Assembly (NCBI GenBank): GCA_904373255.1
Contig: CAJFFD010000003.1
Location: 1-49,864, forward strand
Direction: 5' to 3'
Length of the DNA: 49,864 nt
Source of the DNA: an uncultured Clostridia bacterium
GTDB lineage: Bacteria; Bacillota; Clostridia; Christensenellales; Borkfalkiaceae
The notes below the pieces were generated by a model that was not told the DNA's origin, did no database searches, and saw only the letters and a program-made list of their open reading frames with translations. A program made the position numbers and the translations under genes. Positions 28,821 to 39,466 of the stretch are shown here, one piece after another; the stretch's first letter is position 1, and every line of letters starts with the position of its first letter.

Positions 28821-29801
28821 ATGGAGAATATACAAAGCAAGGAAAGCGGAGAGGCGAAGCGTTCGTTTCTCCGCAGACCCCCGAAAGGGAGCAAACGCGA
28901 TTCTTTTGTGCGTTTTTTCAAAAAGAACGGCGCAGGATTTATTTTTGCCCTTCCGGTAACGCTCGGCCTGTTGTTTTTTACCGCATATCCGCTGCTCGCT
29001 TCGCTGTATTACAGCTTTTTTGAATCGTATACCGTCATACGCCCGCCCGAAGGATTTTCCCTGACGTATAATCTCCTGCGGATGTTTTCGGATCAGGAAT
29101 GGATCAAGGCGATCACAAATACGGGGATTTATACGCTGATCAGCGTCCCGATGTTCATGATCTTCTCCTTTGCGCTGGCTCTTCTTCTGAATATCCGCAT
29201 CAAGGGGATCGGCATTTACCGTATGCTGATTTATATGCCCTGCGTTATGTCGGCGGTCGTTTCGGGCATCGCGTGGCGTTCGCTCATCGACGTCGATTAC
29301 GGCTGGTTCAACCGCGCGCTCCGCATGCTGAACATGCAGCCGTATCCCTTTTTGAGCGAAGCCTCCACCTCGATGCAGACGCTCATCTTTGTGGGGTTGT
29401 GGAGCCTGGGCGGCCCGATGGTGCTGTGGCTGTCGCAGCTCAAAAATATTTCCGCGGAATTGTACGAGGCGGCAGACCTTGACGGGGCAAGCCGGTTCCG
29501 TAAGCTGATCACCATTACCATTCCGATGTGTTCGCCCATGATTTTTTATAACCTGATCATGAACATCATCGCTACGCTGCAAACCTTTGCCGCGGTGACG
29601 ACGCTGACGGGCGGCACGGCGGGCGTGGAAAATTCGCTTCTGTTTTATGTTACCAAAATTTATTCTTCCTATGAAACATGTATCACGACAGGCAGCATGG
29701 GATACACCTGCGCCATGGCATGGTTCTTGTTTGTGGTAATCGCCATTTTGACGGGCATTATCTTCAAAACGTCGAAATGGGTGTTCTACGGAGGTGACTG
29801 A
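28821..29801 (+). CDS. Carbohydrate ABC transporter permease (MalF/UgpA-like)
   Basis: EAADLDGASRFRKLITITIPMCSPMIFYNL EAA motif; six TMs. Confidence 0.93.
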   Translation: MENIQSKESGEAKRSFLRRPPKGSKRDSFVRFFKKNGAGFIFALPVTLGLLFFTAYPLLASLYYSFFESYTVIRPPEGFSLTYNLLRMFSDQEWIKAITNTGIYTLISVPMFMIFSFALALLLNIRIKGIGIYRMLIYMPCVMSAVVSGIAWRSLIDVDYGWFNRALRMLNMQPYPFLSEASTSMQTLIFVGLWSLGGPMVLWLSQLKNISAELYEAADLDGASRFRKLITITIPMCSPMIFYNLIMNIIATLQTFAAVTTLTGGTAGVENSLLFYVTKIYSSYETCITTGSMGYTCAMAWFLFVVIAILTGIIFKTSKWVFYGGD

Positions 29802-29802
29802 A

Positions 29803-30669
29803 ATGGATTCGCAGGCAATACTTATGCGGCGGCGCGTGAGAGCGAAAAAAATCCTTTCGCACTCTGTGGCGCATCTGGTTCTTATCGTTCTGTCGCTGCT
29901 TTTCCTCATCCCCATTTTCTATATGGTTGTGACCAGCTTTATGGGTGAGGTCGAGTCGGGGCAGGGGAACTTTTTCCCCACGGAGTGGCATTTCGAAAAC
30001 TATGTCACCGCCCTTGACGAAAAGTTCCTGATCTTCTTCAAAAATTCGGTCATCGTTGTCGGGTGTAACGTCATTTTTATCCCTCTTGCGGCAACGTTTA
30101 CGGCTTTTGCGTTCGTGCGCTGCAAATTTGTGGGGCAGAACGTGCTGTTCGCCATCATCCTGTCAACGATGATGATCCCCAGCATCGTTTGCCAGATCCC
30201 CATGTTCGTCATTTATGTGCGGATCGGTTGGTACAACACGCTTACCCCGCTGATCGTTCCCGCCATTCTGGGCGGCGGCGCGGGCAATATCTTTCTGGCA
30301 AGGCAATATATGCGCACGATTTCCGGCTCGCTCGACGAGGCTGCCACAATCGACGGAGCCAACCGTTTCGACGTTTTTTTCCGCATCTATTTCCCCCTGT
30401 GCAAACCCATTATCATCTATATGATGATCACTACGTTTACGGGCGTATGGAATGATATTACGACTCCTTTGCTGTATCTGAACAACGAATCGCAGTATAC
30501 GCTTGCGCTCGGCATTTACAACCTGTTCAAAGGCGCGCCTGTTCCCGGCAAGTTCCCGAACGTGCGCATGGCGACGGGTATGTATATGCTTGTTCCCTGC
30601 GCGATCGTCTTCTTCATCTTCCAGCGTCAGCTGATCGACGGCGTTCAGATGGGGGCGGTCAAAGGCTGA
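29803..30669 (+). CDS. Carbohydrate ABC transporter permease (MalG/UgpE-like)
   Basis: EAATIDGANRFDVFFRIYFPLCKPIIIYMMI EAA motif; TMs. Confidence 0.93.
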   Translation: MDSQAILMRRRVRAKKILSHSVAHLVLIVLSLLFLIPIFYMVVTSFMGEVESGQGNFFPTEWHFENYVTALDEKFLIFFKNSVIVVGCNVIFIPLAATFTAFAFVRCKFVGQNVLFAIILSTMMIPSIVCQIPMFVIYVRIGWYNTLTPLIVPAILGGGAGNIFLARQYMRTISGSLDEAATIDGANRFDVFFRIYFPLCKPIIIYMMITTFTGVWNDITTPLLYLNNESQYTLALGIYNLFKGAPVPGKFPNVRMATGMYMLVPCAIVFFIFQRQLIDGVQMGAVKG

Positions 30670-30774
30670 AAAATTCTGCGGGCGGAGAAATCTGTCCCTG
30701 CAAACTCTTATCAAAATCGGATTATACGGGTTCTTTCCCCCGTTAATTGAAAATTATTTGGAGGTAAAAGGAAA

Positions 30775-33700
30775 ATGGTGGCTAAAAAGAAGAGTATCTT
30801 CATTTTGGCATGTATGTTTATGGCAAGCATTCTGCTCGCCGCGGCATTCGCTTGGGGCTTGCCGTTCGCCCGCGCTTCTGCGGCGGAGCGCACGACGTAC
30901 ACGCTTCCCAACACGTTTGACGTTTATTCGCCCGATTGGCCGAATGAGATCGACAATCTGGAAGAAAGCAATCAGCTGATCCTGCATTCTACGGTCAATG
31001 CAGACGGCAATGCTTTCAGCGTTCCTGCGGGGGCAAACGCCGGGTTCGTGCAGAACAACGTTCTGGGTACGGCAGGTTGGGGTCTGAACGACCTCACCAT
31101 CAAATTCTACCTGAACGCCACGCCGGGTTCTGGCGGGCAAATCCGCCTGTACTTTGTAAACAACGTCGGCTGGTACAACGGCAGTACGGCGGGCATGGCG
31201 CTGTGGCTGTGGGGCATCAATGCCGATGCAGGTACCGCCAATATGGCGATTCAGGTCAAAACGGAATCGGGCGAAGCAGTCAAATCGATCGAGGACGCTG
31301 CAAACGTTCCTATCAATTTCGACTACAACTACTTCACCGATACGGCGAAGGATGCAACCGACAAAGCGGGGCAGAGCGCCGCTCCTGCGGAAGGTTCGCT
31401 GAATACCTGGCGCTTCTATTTCGACGAAGACGGCATGCTGATGCTTGAAGTTACAGCTGCCGGCAAGGACGATGCGGAAGACCGCACGATGACGATCGAC
31501 CTTTCTCCCGAAGCGGAAGGCAGGGTCGAGGGCGTCGAAAGCCCGCAGGAACGCCTGTACGATTTCAGCGATATGCAGGCGGGCGAAACGACCAACATGG
31601 TCGTGTGGTTCGCAGACGGTCTGACGGGCGCTATGCGCATTGCCGAAGTTACTTCCGCATCCGAAGAAACCACGCAGGATTTCCTGCCGCGCGACTATGT
31701 GAACGCGAGCGACGACGTCATTTTCGGCGGATACAATAAACTCGGGTTTGCCAAATTCAGCGGCAACGCTGTCAACAATTACACGTTCGCGGCAGATATT
31801 TCATTTACCGGTATTACGGCAGATGTTTTGGTAGACGGTGTTTTGCTGAATTCTGGCGATATTTACACTATGAGTTATACGCTTGATAATGGTGCTCTCG
31901 TAAAATTTGATTTCAAAAAACCCGAGAGTGGCGCGGCGACGACGGCATTACTGTCTGGTAGTGTTACGATGGGGAAGACTACAGAAGTTTTGTGCGAAGA
32001 AGTATCTGTTCCGTTTACTTGGGAAGGCATTAGCGGAGGTGGTGGGCTGACCCATACCTATAACAATATCAAGTTCCAAAAAGTCATTGACACGTATGTT
32101 CTTTCCGTTAACGGAAATATTCCCGCAATTGATACGGCTACGCTTGTTTCCGTGATCGGAGAAGGTGATTACAATTGTAAGCTTTCGTTTGGTGTAACGG
32201 GTAGCGCGAATAACTATATTGTTATAAAGCCGCTTTTGCTCGAGCCAATCGAAGAAATCGATACCCCGGAAGGCTATAATTTTACAAAGGATGAATTTAA
32301 GGGGATTAAAAGCCTTGAAGGCGCCCCTATGTTCTATACGACAGCAGACGAAATGTTTGAAGTAGGGATTCCCGGAAGTGCTACAGCGAATAGCTTTACA
32401 GTATCCCTTTCTTTTGATAAGTTGGGCGAAAATACAAAGCCTTTCCGCATTATCATGACGAGTGTTGCTGATGCGACCAAAAAAATTATTGTAGAAGTAA
32501 CTAAAACGGCTGATAATAGAGCAACGGTAAGCTTCATACTTTCAGACAACAATGTAGAAACTGTCGTTGAAACTGCTGAAAACGTCAATTTTGCATGGGG
32601 TATTACCGCAGCGAACGAGGTTTCTTTCTTGCTCATGGATGCTGGTACGGCAAGACTGTATTTTAATCGCGGTACGGTTATTGATTTTAAGACAAATGAT
32701 ACTTTAAACACGTTTATCAATACAAGTTTTGCTCAGGGCGGTACGTTTACCGTACAGAGTTTGGGTGATGCGAAGTCTGCATATGTAGCGCGCGGCGTTT
32801 CCGAACTCGTCTATATGAGCGACCCCGCCGCCGGCTGGAAGCCGGGTGCGCGCAACGAGAATGCGGAATTTGTGTACGGACAGCTCCGAAATCGCCATCG
32901 GCAGCTTCACGGCAACCTTCAAAACGCACAACTGGACGGCCGGCAACATGACCTTCGGTTTGCAGAGCGGTTCGCTGAACACCGAATGGTTTACGCTCGC
33001 CGATCAGAGCGGTCTTATCTTCGTACTCAACAAGCATATCGTTGACGGCGAGGTGCAGGCGGGCAAGGCGCTCATCAACTTCACCTGGCATCAGCCCGAG
33101 TCGGCTTCTTCGCAGAAGGCGATGCTGACCAACGTCGTGGTCGATTGGGTAGACGACGTTTACAACACCATTTCCATCCGCAAAGAAGGGGATAACTGGG
33201 TCGTGTATTTCAACGATACGGTAATTTCTTCCGCAGAATTTGTGGAGGAATTTGACCAAGCAACTTTCAACGAAGATATGGAAACGGCGTTCTCGGAATT
33301 CACCAACGGCAGCAGCACGGGCAACGGCTATTTCGTGAACTACGCGGATGAAACGAATACGGGTTTTGTTTCGTATTTCAAAACGCTCACGACGGGTACC
33401 GTCAGCATCGACGGAAACAGCACCGTCAAAGTCGGCGAAACGGTACAGCTTACGGCTACGGTCAGCCCTTCGATGGCGGCGCAGACGGGTACCTGGAGCT
33501 CTTCCGATACTTCTGTCGCAACGGTCGATGAAAACGGCGTCGTTACGGGCGTCAAAGAAGGCACCGTTACGATCACCTTTACGACGGACGACGGCGCTTC
33601 CGCATCCTATGACATTACGGTTACGAACGGGTCGACCAATCCCGGCGGTGATAATAACCCCGGCGGTGATAATAACCCCGGCGACGATACAGGGAGCGGC

Positions 33701-33799
33701 TGCTCCGGTTCCGCTTTGGGTACGGGCATCGCAGTGGCGTGTGCAGCAGTTCTTGCGGCGTGCGCGCTGATCGTGGTTGCAAGAAAGCGCAACGACTGA
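30775..33799 (+). pseudogene. Secreted Big_2-type surface protein, frame-disrupted near 32880
   Basis: Signal peptide; ORF 30775-33045 and ORF 32846-33799 give one continuous protein if frames are switched near 32865-32890; Big_2 domain VSIDGNSTVKVGETVQLTATVSPSMAAQTGTWSSSDTSVATVDENGVVTGVKEGTVTIT; tail GSGCSGSALGTGIAVACAAVLAACALIVVARKRND. Confidence 0.7.
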
Positions 33800-33809
33800 T
33801 CGCAGGCAG

Positions 33810-33845
33810 TTTCCGCGCCCGATACAATTCGGGCGCGGAATTTTT
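33810..33845 (+). terminator. Rho-independent terminator
   Basis: TTCCGCGCCCGA-tacaat-TCGGGCGCGGAA-TTTTTT. Confidence 0.9.
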
Positions 33846-33877
33846 TCAAAGCAGAACCATCATAAAAGGAGAAATTC

Positions 33878-36349
33878 ATGAAAAAGAAATGGCTTTCGCT
33901 CCTGATGTCGCTGCCCATGCTGTTTGCAGTGGGTTGCGGAACGGAAACGACCGGCGGCGAGGAGCCGCCCGTGAACACCGGGCCTGCCATCACGGAGGAC
34001 GGAATCGTCGAAAAACAGTCGTCGCAGGAGCTTGCGTTTGTGACTTCCGATGCCCGCCTGAACAGCTTTATGAATGACTTTTTCGAAAGGCAGGTCGGGG
34101 CGAACGGAAAAAAGGTCGTCGAGCTTGACGTCGGGCAGGGCGGAACCGCGTGGAAGGAGTGGGAAGCGATGTCGCTTATGTGGTTCGACAGCACCGAAAC
34201 GGGCGCGCTGAACCGCGAGAGTATACCCAACGGCTATTCAAAAATTCTTTCCGATCTGCGCGGAACGCCGATCGACCGTTACGGTTACATCTGGTCTACC
34301 GTGGACGAAGAGGACACTCCCGACAGCAACAATTCCTATACGAATTTCGATCAGGGCTGGCCTTTCCCCAGCTTCGAACACTGCGGCGCCGTTTCGCACG
34401 GGTTCGGCAACAACTTCAACACAGCCGATACCGCCACGCAGACGGCATGGGAAGTGGAAAACGGCGCGGGGCGTACGGCGAGCGGCAATCTGCTCGTTTC
34501 CGCCAGAACGGGCGCTACCGAACTGAAAGTTTCGCTCGTGAATATCGACGGCGGATATGCCTTTTTTGCGCCCTTTATGGAAACGGAACTGAAGTATTCG
34601 GGCAACGATGAAAAAGTTCTTGACGATTTGTATATAGAGTGGGCAACTGCCGACGGGGAGACCTATTCGGTCAGTTATTCCGAAGCGGGAACGCAGGAAA
34701 AAGATGTCAACGAGAACGGGCATTATTATTTCAATATGTCCGAAGTTGAAGGCTGGGGCAGAACGAACGATATTTGCAAGACGGGCGGAAGAGATGCGGA
34801 TAAGGAAATTACCGATGTTTCCCTCGTTTTCCGCACGAAAAGCGGAGCCGACCTTGACGGGGTGGAAATCCGTGTGGATTTCCTGCGTTCCGACTACGAC
34901 GACCGCTGCCTGCAAAACAATGCGATCTTCATCAATACCCTCGCGGAATATTACCGTTACACGGGCAACGATGAAGTCCTCGCTGAACTCATCGGCAAGG
35001 CGCGCCGCGCCTATCAGTTCTACCTGACCTATTGCAACGGAACAAACGGGCTGATCGACCAGGAAAATTTTGTCGGACATGACGGAATCCCCATTTCCGG
35101 ACACGGTATTTCGCCGGGATATTTCGATATTCTTGCGTTGCCCTCCACAGATTTCTATTTCAACGTCTATTTCTACAAGGCGACCAAATCGATGGAGTAT
35201 CTTGAACGTATGGCGGAAGCCGCCGGCATCGAAGCGGAAACCGTATCCGTCGGCACTCCCGACCTGAAGTCGTCCGCGGAATACCAGGAAACCGCGCAAA
35301 CGCTTTCCGCCCGGCTGTCGCTGATCGCCGAAAAGGCGACGGAAGAATTCTGGAGCGAAGAGAAGGGGCGTTTTATCGAAGGGACGATCGATTGGGATGC
35401 AACGGGGCATCTGAACGACGATTCCGCCCTGAGCGAGTTGGGAAATCTCGTCGAAAGCGACGAAATCGATTACGGATTCCTTGCCTTCAACCTTGAGGCG
35501 GTCGCCTGCGGCATGGCAAGCGACGAGCAGGCAAAGCTGATCATGGATTGGTGTACGGGCGTGCGCAATGTGGAAGGGGATACGGCTACGTCCGATGCCG
35601 CATTGGTCAAAAACACGATCTACTACTTCGAATGTGCGCCGCGCATCAGCACAAAGAGCAATTCCAACCAATACGCATACGGCGGCTGGGCGAGCAGCCA
35701 GATCGACTTCGGCAGGCAGGTACAGGACGGCGGTTCGGCTATGTGGGTAACTTATTATGACCTCGTTTCCCGCCAGCGCGTTTACGGCGCAGACAGTGCC
35801 TACGAGCGCATTTATGAAATTGTCGATTGGTATGAAGACGTTACGGAAGAATATCTGGAAGATTATCCGGACGACGATAACCCGACCCAATTCTATCGCA
35901 GCTATTATACGCGCAGCATTTCGCTGCAGGGCGGAGGTCAGTCCGGCGGTTTGGGGTTGGACTGCGAGTTTTTGGAAAATGCCATTGTGTATGCGGCGTT
36001 CCCTCAGATCACGCTCGGGTTGAACTCTACGCAATATAAAACGCTGGATCTGGCGCCGTCGTTGCCTTCTTCGCTGCTTTACTACAAGATGGAGAATCTG
36101 GCTTTCCATGGCGTAAAATACGATGTTACCGCCGGAAACGATTTCGTGCGGATGAGCAACGTGCGGGATAATGCCGTCGGTTCGCTTCAGGGCAAGCACG
36201 ACGGTCTGAACGTATGTATCCGCCTGCCCGAGCCGGAAGGAAATTACAGCGTTCTGGTCGACGGATCGGCTACCACCGATTATACCGTTCAGAACGGTGA
36301 AATCGTGCTTACACTGCCGTTCGGCAATTTCTATGTCAAAGTACAATAG
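33878..36349 (+). CDS. Lipoprotein, six-hairpin-glycosidase-like
   Basis: Lipobox AVGC; (alpha/alpha)6-type segments NAIFINTLAEYYRYTGND, YCNGTNGLIDQENFVGHDGIPISGHGISPGYFDI, EFWSEEKGRFIEG. Confidence 0.65.
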   Translation: MKKKWLSLLMSLPMLFAVGCGTETTGGEEPPVNTGPAITEDGIVEKQSSQELAFVTSDARLNSFMNDFFERQVGANGKKVVELDVGQGGTAWKEWEAMSLMWFDSTETGALNRESIPNGYSKILSDLRGTPIDRYGYIWSTVDEEDTPDSNNSYTNFDQGWPFPSFEHCGAVSHGFGNNFNTADTATQTAWEVENGAGRTASGNLLVSARTGATELKVSLVNIDGGYAFFAPFMETELKYSGNDEKVLDDLYIEWATADGETYSVSYSEAGTQEKDVNENGHYYFNMSEVEGWGRTNDICKTGGRDADKEITDVSLVFRTKSGADLDGVEIRVDFLRSDYDDRCLQNNAIFINTLAEYYRYTGNDEVLAELIGKARRAYQFYLTYCNGTNGLIDQENFVGHDGIPISGHGISPGYFDILALPSTDFYFNVYFYKATKSMEYLERMAEAAGIEAETVSVGTPDLKSSAEYQETAQTLSARLSLIAEKATEEFWSEEKGRFIEGTIDWDATGHLNDDSALSELGNLVESDEIDYGFLAFNLEAVACGMASDEQAKLIMDWCTGVRNVEGDTATSDAALVKNTIYYFECAPRISTKSNSNQYAYGGWASSQIDFGRQVQDGGSAMWVTYYDLVSRQRVYGADSAYERIYEIVDWYEDVTEEYLEDYPDDDNPTQFYRSYYTRSISLQGGGQSGGLGLDCEFLENAIVYAAFPQITLGLNSTQYKTLDLAPSLPSSLLYYKMENLAFHGVKYDVTAGNDFVRMSNVRDNAVGSLQGKHDGLNVCIRLPEPEGNYSVLVDGSATTDYTVQNGEIVLTLPFGNFYVKVQ

Positions 36350-36357
36350 GAGGCAAT

Positions 36358-38901
36358 ATGAATAAGTTCGGAAAAGGTGCCTTTTCCGTTCTGCTGGCGG
36401 CGGCGCTTTTCGCGCTGCCCGCCTGCGGCGGCAAGGAAACTCCCCCCGAAAACCCGCCGGAGGAAAACTATACCCCGATCACTGATTTTTCAGACGGGCA
36501 GATCGATAAGGTTACCGAAAGCACCCTGTATTTCAATTCTCCCAATGCGGAATGGAACGATTTCCTCAACGATTATTTTTCGCGGCACATCGGGTATCCC
36601 ACGAGTAACAAGGTCGTAAATCTCGACGTAGGGGACGGGGGAACAGCCTGGAAAGAATGGGAAACGAAGTCGCTCATGTGGCACAACAGCGTGCAGGGAC
36701 TGAACAGCAACCGCTATCAGTTGGTGCGCGAATGGCTGAACGATACCCCGGTCGACCGTTTCGGCTATGTGTGGAGCAGCCGTGACGACTCGGCTTCCGG
36801 GTATGACAGCAATTCCTACACTTCCTTTGACCAAGGCTGGCCTTTCCCGAGCATGGAGAGCATGGGTGCGCGCGGCTACGGCTGGGGTTCCAATCTGAAC
36901 GTATCGCCTGCATCTTCCGGGTGGGCGACGCGCTGCACCGGGTTCGAAACGAACGGACAGTATTCCGTGCAGAACGGCGGATACCGCCTGACGCCTGACG
37001 AAGACAGCCGCGACGAATTGCGCCTGACTCTCACCGGGGTGGAGCAGGGATACACCTTTTATGCCCCGTTCGTGGAAACCCGCTTCCGCATCCTTGAAAA
37101 CGAAGGCGACGTAATGGGCGATCTTTTCCTCGAGTGGACGACTTCCGACGGGGAAACGCATTCCGTTTCGTATGCAGAAGCCGGAACGCAGGTCAAAGAT
37201 TTCAATGACGACAGCTTCAGCAGCAGCGTGCGGCTGTATTTCTGGATGGCGTCCGTTGACGGCTGGGGCAGTTCAGACAATGTTTACGGCGACACCGCGC
37301 CCGCGGTAACCTCCATGAGCCTCGTTTTCAAGCCTGCCGAAGGAAAACAGCTCAGCGGCATCGGATTTTATATCGACTATTTCCGTACCGATTTCGATAC
37401 CCGCTGCGTGCAGAACAATGCAATTTTTCTCGACAGTATCGCCGAATACTACCGTTATACCGGCGACGACAGCTATCTTGAACAAATGCTGGAAACCTGC
37501 CGCCGCGCTTTTCAGTTCTATCTCACTTATTGCAACGGGGAGGACGGGCTGATCGATCAGGACAACTTTGTGGGGCATGACGGCGTGCCTCTCGCCGGGC
37601 ATGGGATTTCGGCGGGGTATTTCGATATCGTGTCCCTGCCTTCGGAAGATTTCTATTTCAACGTGTATTACTACAAGGCGATCGAATCGATGCTCTATCT
37701 GGAAAGGATGGCAAAAGCTGCGGGGATAACGGGCGGAGAATCCGCCGCTGTTTCCACTCCCGACCTTTCGGGCGAGGAAACATATTCGCAGACGGAAGAG
37801 AGCCTTGCTTCGCTTCTGGGAAAAACCCGTTCCTCCATTCAGACCGTTTTCTGGAACGAGGAAAAGGGGAGATTTGTTGAAGGATACAACGATTGGTCGG
37901 GCGAGCTGAAGCGCTACACGTCCGGAACGGACGAGGCGGAAACGAAAATTGCGGAACTGGCGGCGCGCGGGGATGAATTCGACCTCGGATTTCTGGCGTT
38001 CAACCTCGAAGCGGTCGCTGCCGGCGTTGCGACCGAAAGCCAGGCGGAAGCGATCATCAGTTGGGCGGACGGCTCGCGTACTATCGAAGGCGACGACTCG
38101 GTCGGGGCGGATCTCTATACGTTCGACTGCGCCCCCCGCTTCAACACCGTAAACAACGATTACTGGTATTATTGCGGCGTTGCCACCGACCAGAATTATC
38201 CTTTTACCCAACAGGTACAGAACGGGGGGAGCTGTCTGTGGATTTCCTATTATGATCTGATGGCGCGTTTTAAAACGCTGGGCATGGATAGTTTTACGGA
38301 GAGGCTGGAAGAGATCGCCGCATGGTATTCGGATGTTTCCGACGCTTACGCGTATGCCCTTGAAAACGGCTATACCGACAGCGCGAAGGAGTTTTACCGC
38401 TCGTATTACTACGATCTGGCGAAGTGCAGTTCAAACGCATACGACGTGTTCAATACAACCTATAATGCCCGCGGGATCGTGTTGCAGGGGCAGGTGAACG
38501 GAAAAGACTCGGCGGGCGGCTTGGGTCTGGATGCAGAGTTTTTGGAAAATTCCGTCGTCTGTGCCGCCATACCGGACGCTGTTTTGGGATTGTCCTCCAC
38601 GGAGTACCGCACGCTGACGGTCGAACCTTCCCTCCCGGACGGGTTTGAATGGTTCAAACTGGAAAACCTCGCGTTCTGTTACCGCAAATACGATTGCTGC
38701 GTCGGCAGTAATTTTGTGAGGATTACGAATGTATCAAAACTGCAAAACCGTGACGACGAAGTATGGATTACGGTGCGCTTTGCAAAACCCGATAAGGCTT
38801 TCCGCGTATACGTCGACGGACAGATGACCGATTATACCGATGAAGGAGATACGGTTTCGGTAACGGTTCCTTTCAGGAGCACCTTTATCAAAATAGGGTA
38901 A
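36358..38901 (+). CDS. Lipoprotein, six-hairpin-glycosidase-like, paralogue of preceding gene
   Basis: Lipobox PAC; same blocks (NAIFLDSIAEYYRYTGDD, GLIDQDNFVGHDGVPLAGHGISAGYFDI, FWNEEKGRFVEG). Confidence 0.65.
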   Translation: MNKFGKGAFSVLLAAALFALPACGGKETPPENPPEENYTPITDFSDGQIDKVTESTLYFNSPNAEWNDFLNDYFSRHIGYPTSNKVVNLDVGDGGTAWKEWETKSLMWHNSVQGLNSNRYQLVREWLNDTPVDRFGYVWSSRDDSASGYDSNSYTSFDQGWPFPSMESMGARGYGWGSNLNVSPASSGWATRCTGFETNGQYSVQNGGYRLTPDEDSRDELRLTLTGVEQGYTFYAPFVETRFRILENEGDVMGDLFLEWTTSDGETHSVSYAEAGTQVKDFNDDSFSSSVRLYFWMASVDGWGSSDNVYGDTAPAVTSMSLVFKPAEGKQLSGIGFYIDYFRTDFDTRCVQNNAIFLDSIAEYYRYTGDDSYLEQMLETCRRAFQFYLTYCNGEDGLIDQDNFVGHDGVPLAGHGISAGYFDIVSLPSEDFYFNVYYYKAIESMLYLERMAKAAGITGGESAAVSTPDLSGEETYSQTEESLASLLGKTRSSIQTVFWNEEKGRFVEGYNDWSGELKRYTSGTDEAETKIAELAARGDEFDLGFLAFNLEAVAAGVATESQAEAIISWADGSRTIEGDDSVGADLYTFDCAPRFNTVNNDYWYYCGVATDQNYPFTQQVQNGGSCLWISYYDLMARFKTLGMDSFTERLEEIAAWYSDVSDAYAYALENGYTDSAKEFYRSYYYDLAKCSSNAYDVFNTTYNARGIVLQGQVNGKDSAGGLGLDAEFLENSVVCAAIPDAVLGLSSTEYRTLTVEPSLPDGFEWFKLENLAFCYRKYDCCVGSNFVRITNVSKLQNRDDEVWITVRFAKPDKAFRVYVDGQMTDYTDEGDTVSVTVPFRSTFIKIG

Positions 38902-38940
38902 AATCCATGACCGCGCCGCCGCTTCGGCGCCGGCGTGAGA

Positions 38941-38975
38941 GCGCCCCGCAAAACCGGTATGGTTTTGCGGGGCGC
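38941..38975 (+). terminator. 15-bp perfect hairpin, probable terminator
   Basis: GCGCCCCGCAAAACC-ggtat-GGTTTTGCGGGGCGC; weak T tract after. Confidence 0.65.
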
Positions 38976-39028
38976 TTGCCGTTTCATCGAAGGGAATGTA
39001 TTATGCGCAAAAGCGCTGATTTTTTGGG

Positions 39029-39298
39029 TCAGGCATAATACGTTCCGTTTACAATTTTTTCTAAATATATTTTTTTTGCGTTTTCGGGTTTGTCTAAATA
39101 AAAATTGCCTGAACAAACCAGCCAAATCATTTTGTCCAATCGATATACCGTAATTTGTTCTTTATCGTTTACGGCGTTTATTTGTTCGACCAAACATTGC
39201 ATTTCTTCAATATAATCGTAAATATTTTTAGCGATTTTACCATAGAGAGCATTCATTGTATCGATGATATGTATCGGTCGTTTCATAATATTTTTCAA
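39029..39298 (-). CDS. Hypothetical protein (89 aa)
   Basis: ORF on a minus-strand AT-rich stretch; no recognised family; overlaps the end of the next small ORF. Confidence 0.4.
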   Translation of the reverse strand: MKNIMKRPIHIIDTMNALYGKIAKNIYDYIEEMQCLVEQINAVNDKEQITVYRLDKMIWLVCSGNFYLDKPENAKKIYLEKIVNGTYYA

Positions 39299-39410
39299 GA
39301 TCGTTTTCTTTGATGCCGTGGCTTTTTGCCAGAGCGCTTAAAGTATCTCGCGTCAATTCATAAAATTTTCCTGCCTTATGGCGGTCTATTTGTATTACCT
39401 TTTTTGTCAT
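39237..39410 (-). CDS. Small hypothetical protein (57 aa)
   Basis: MTKKVIQIDRHKAGKFYELTRDTLSALAKSHGIKENDLEKYYETTDTYHRYNECSLW* preceded by AAAGGAGAG; below ORF-track length cut-off. Confidence 0.45.
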   Translation of the reverse strand: MTKKVIQIDRHKAGKFYELTRDTLSALAKSHGIKENDLEKYYETTDTYHRYNECSLW

Positions 39411-39466
39411 TGTCTTTATCTCTCTCCTTTAAGCTGTTTTGGTATGTCAATGCTTGGCAGCGACGG

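Noticed and set aside
27438-29915. 825-aa minus-strand ORF
   Set aside because: Antisense to the solute-binding protein and permease genes
34238-36346. 702-aa minus-strand ORF
   Set aside because: Antisense to the glycosidase-like lipoprotein; no domain
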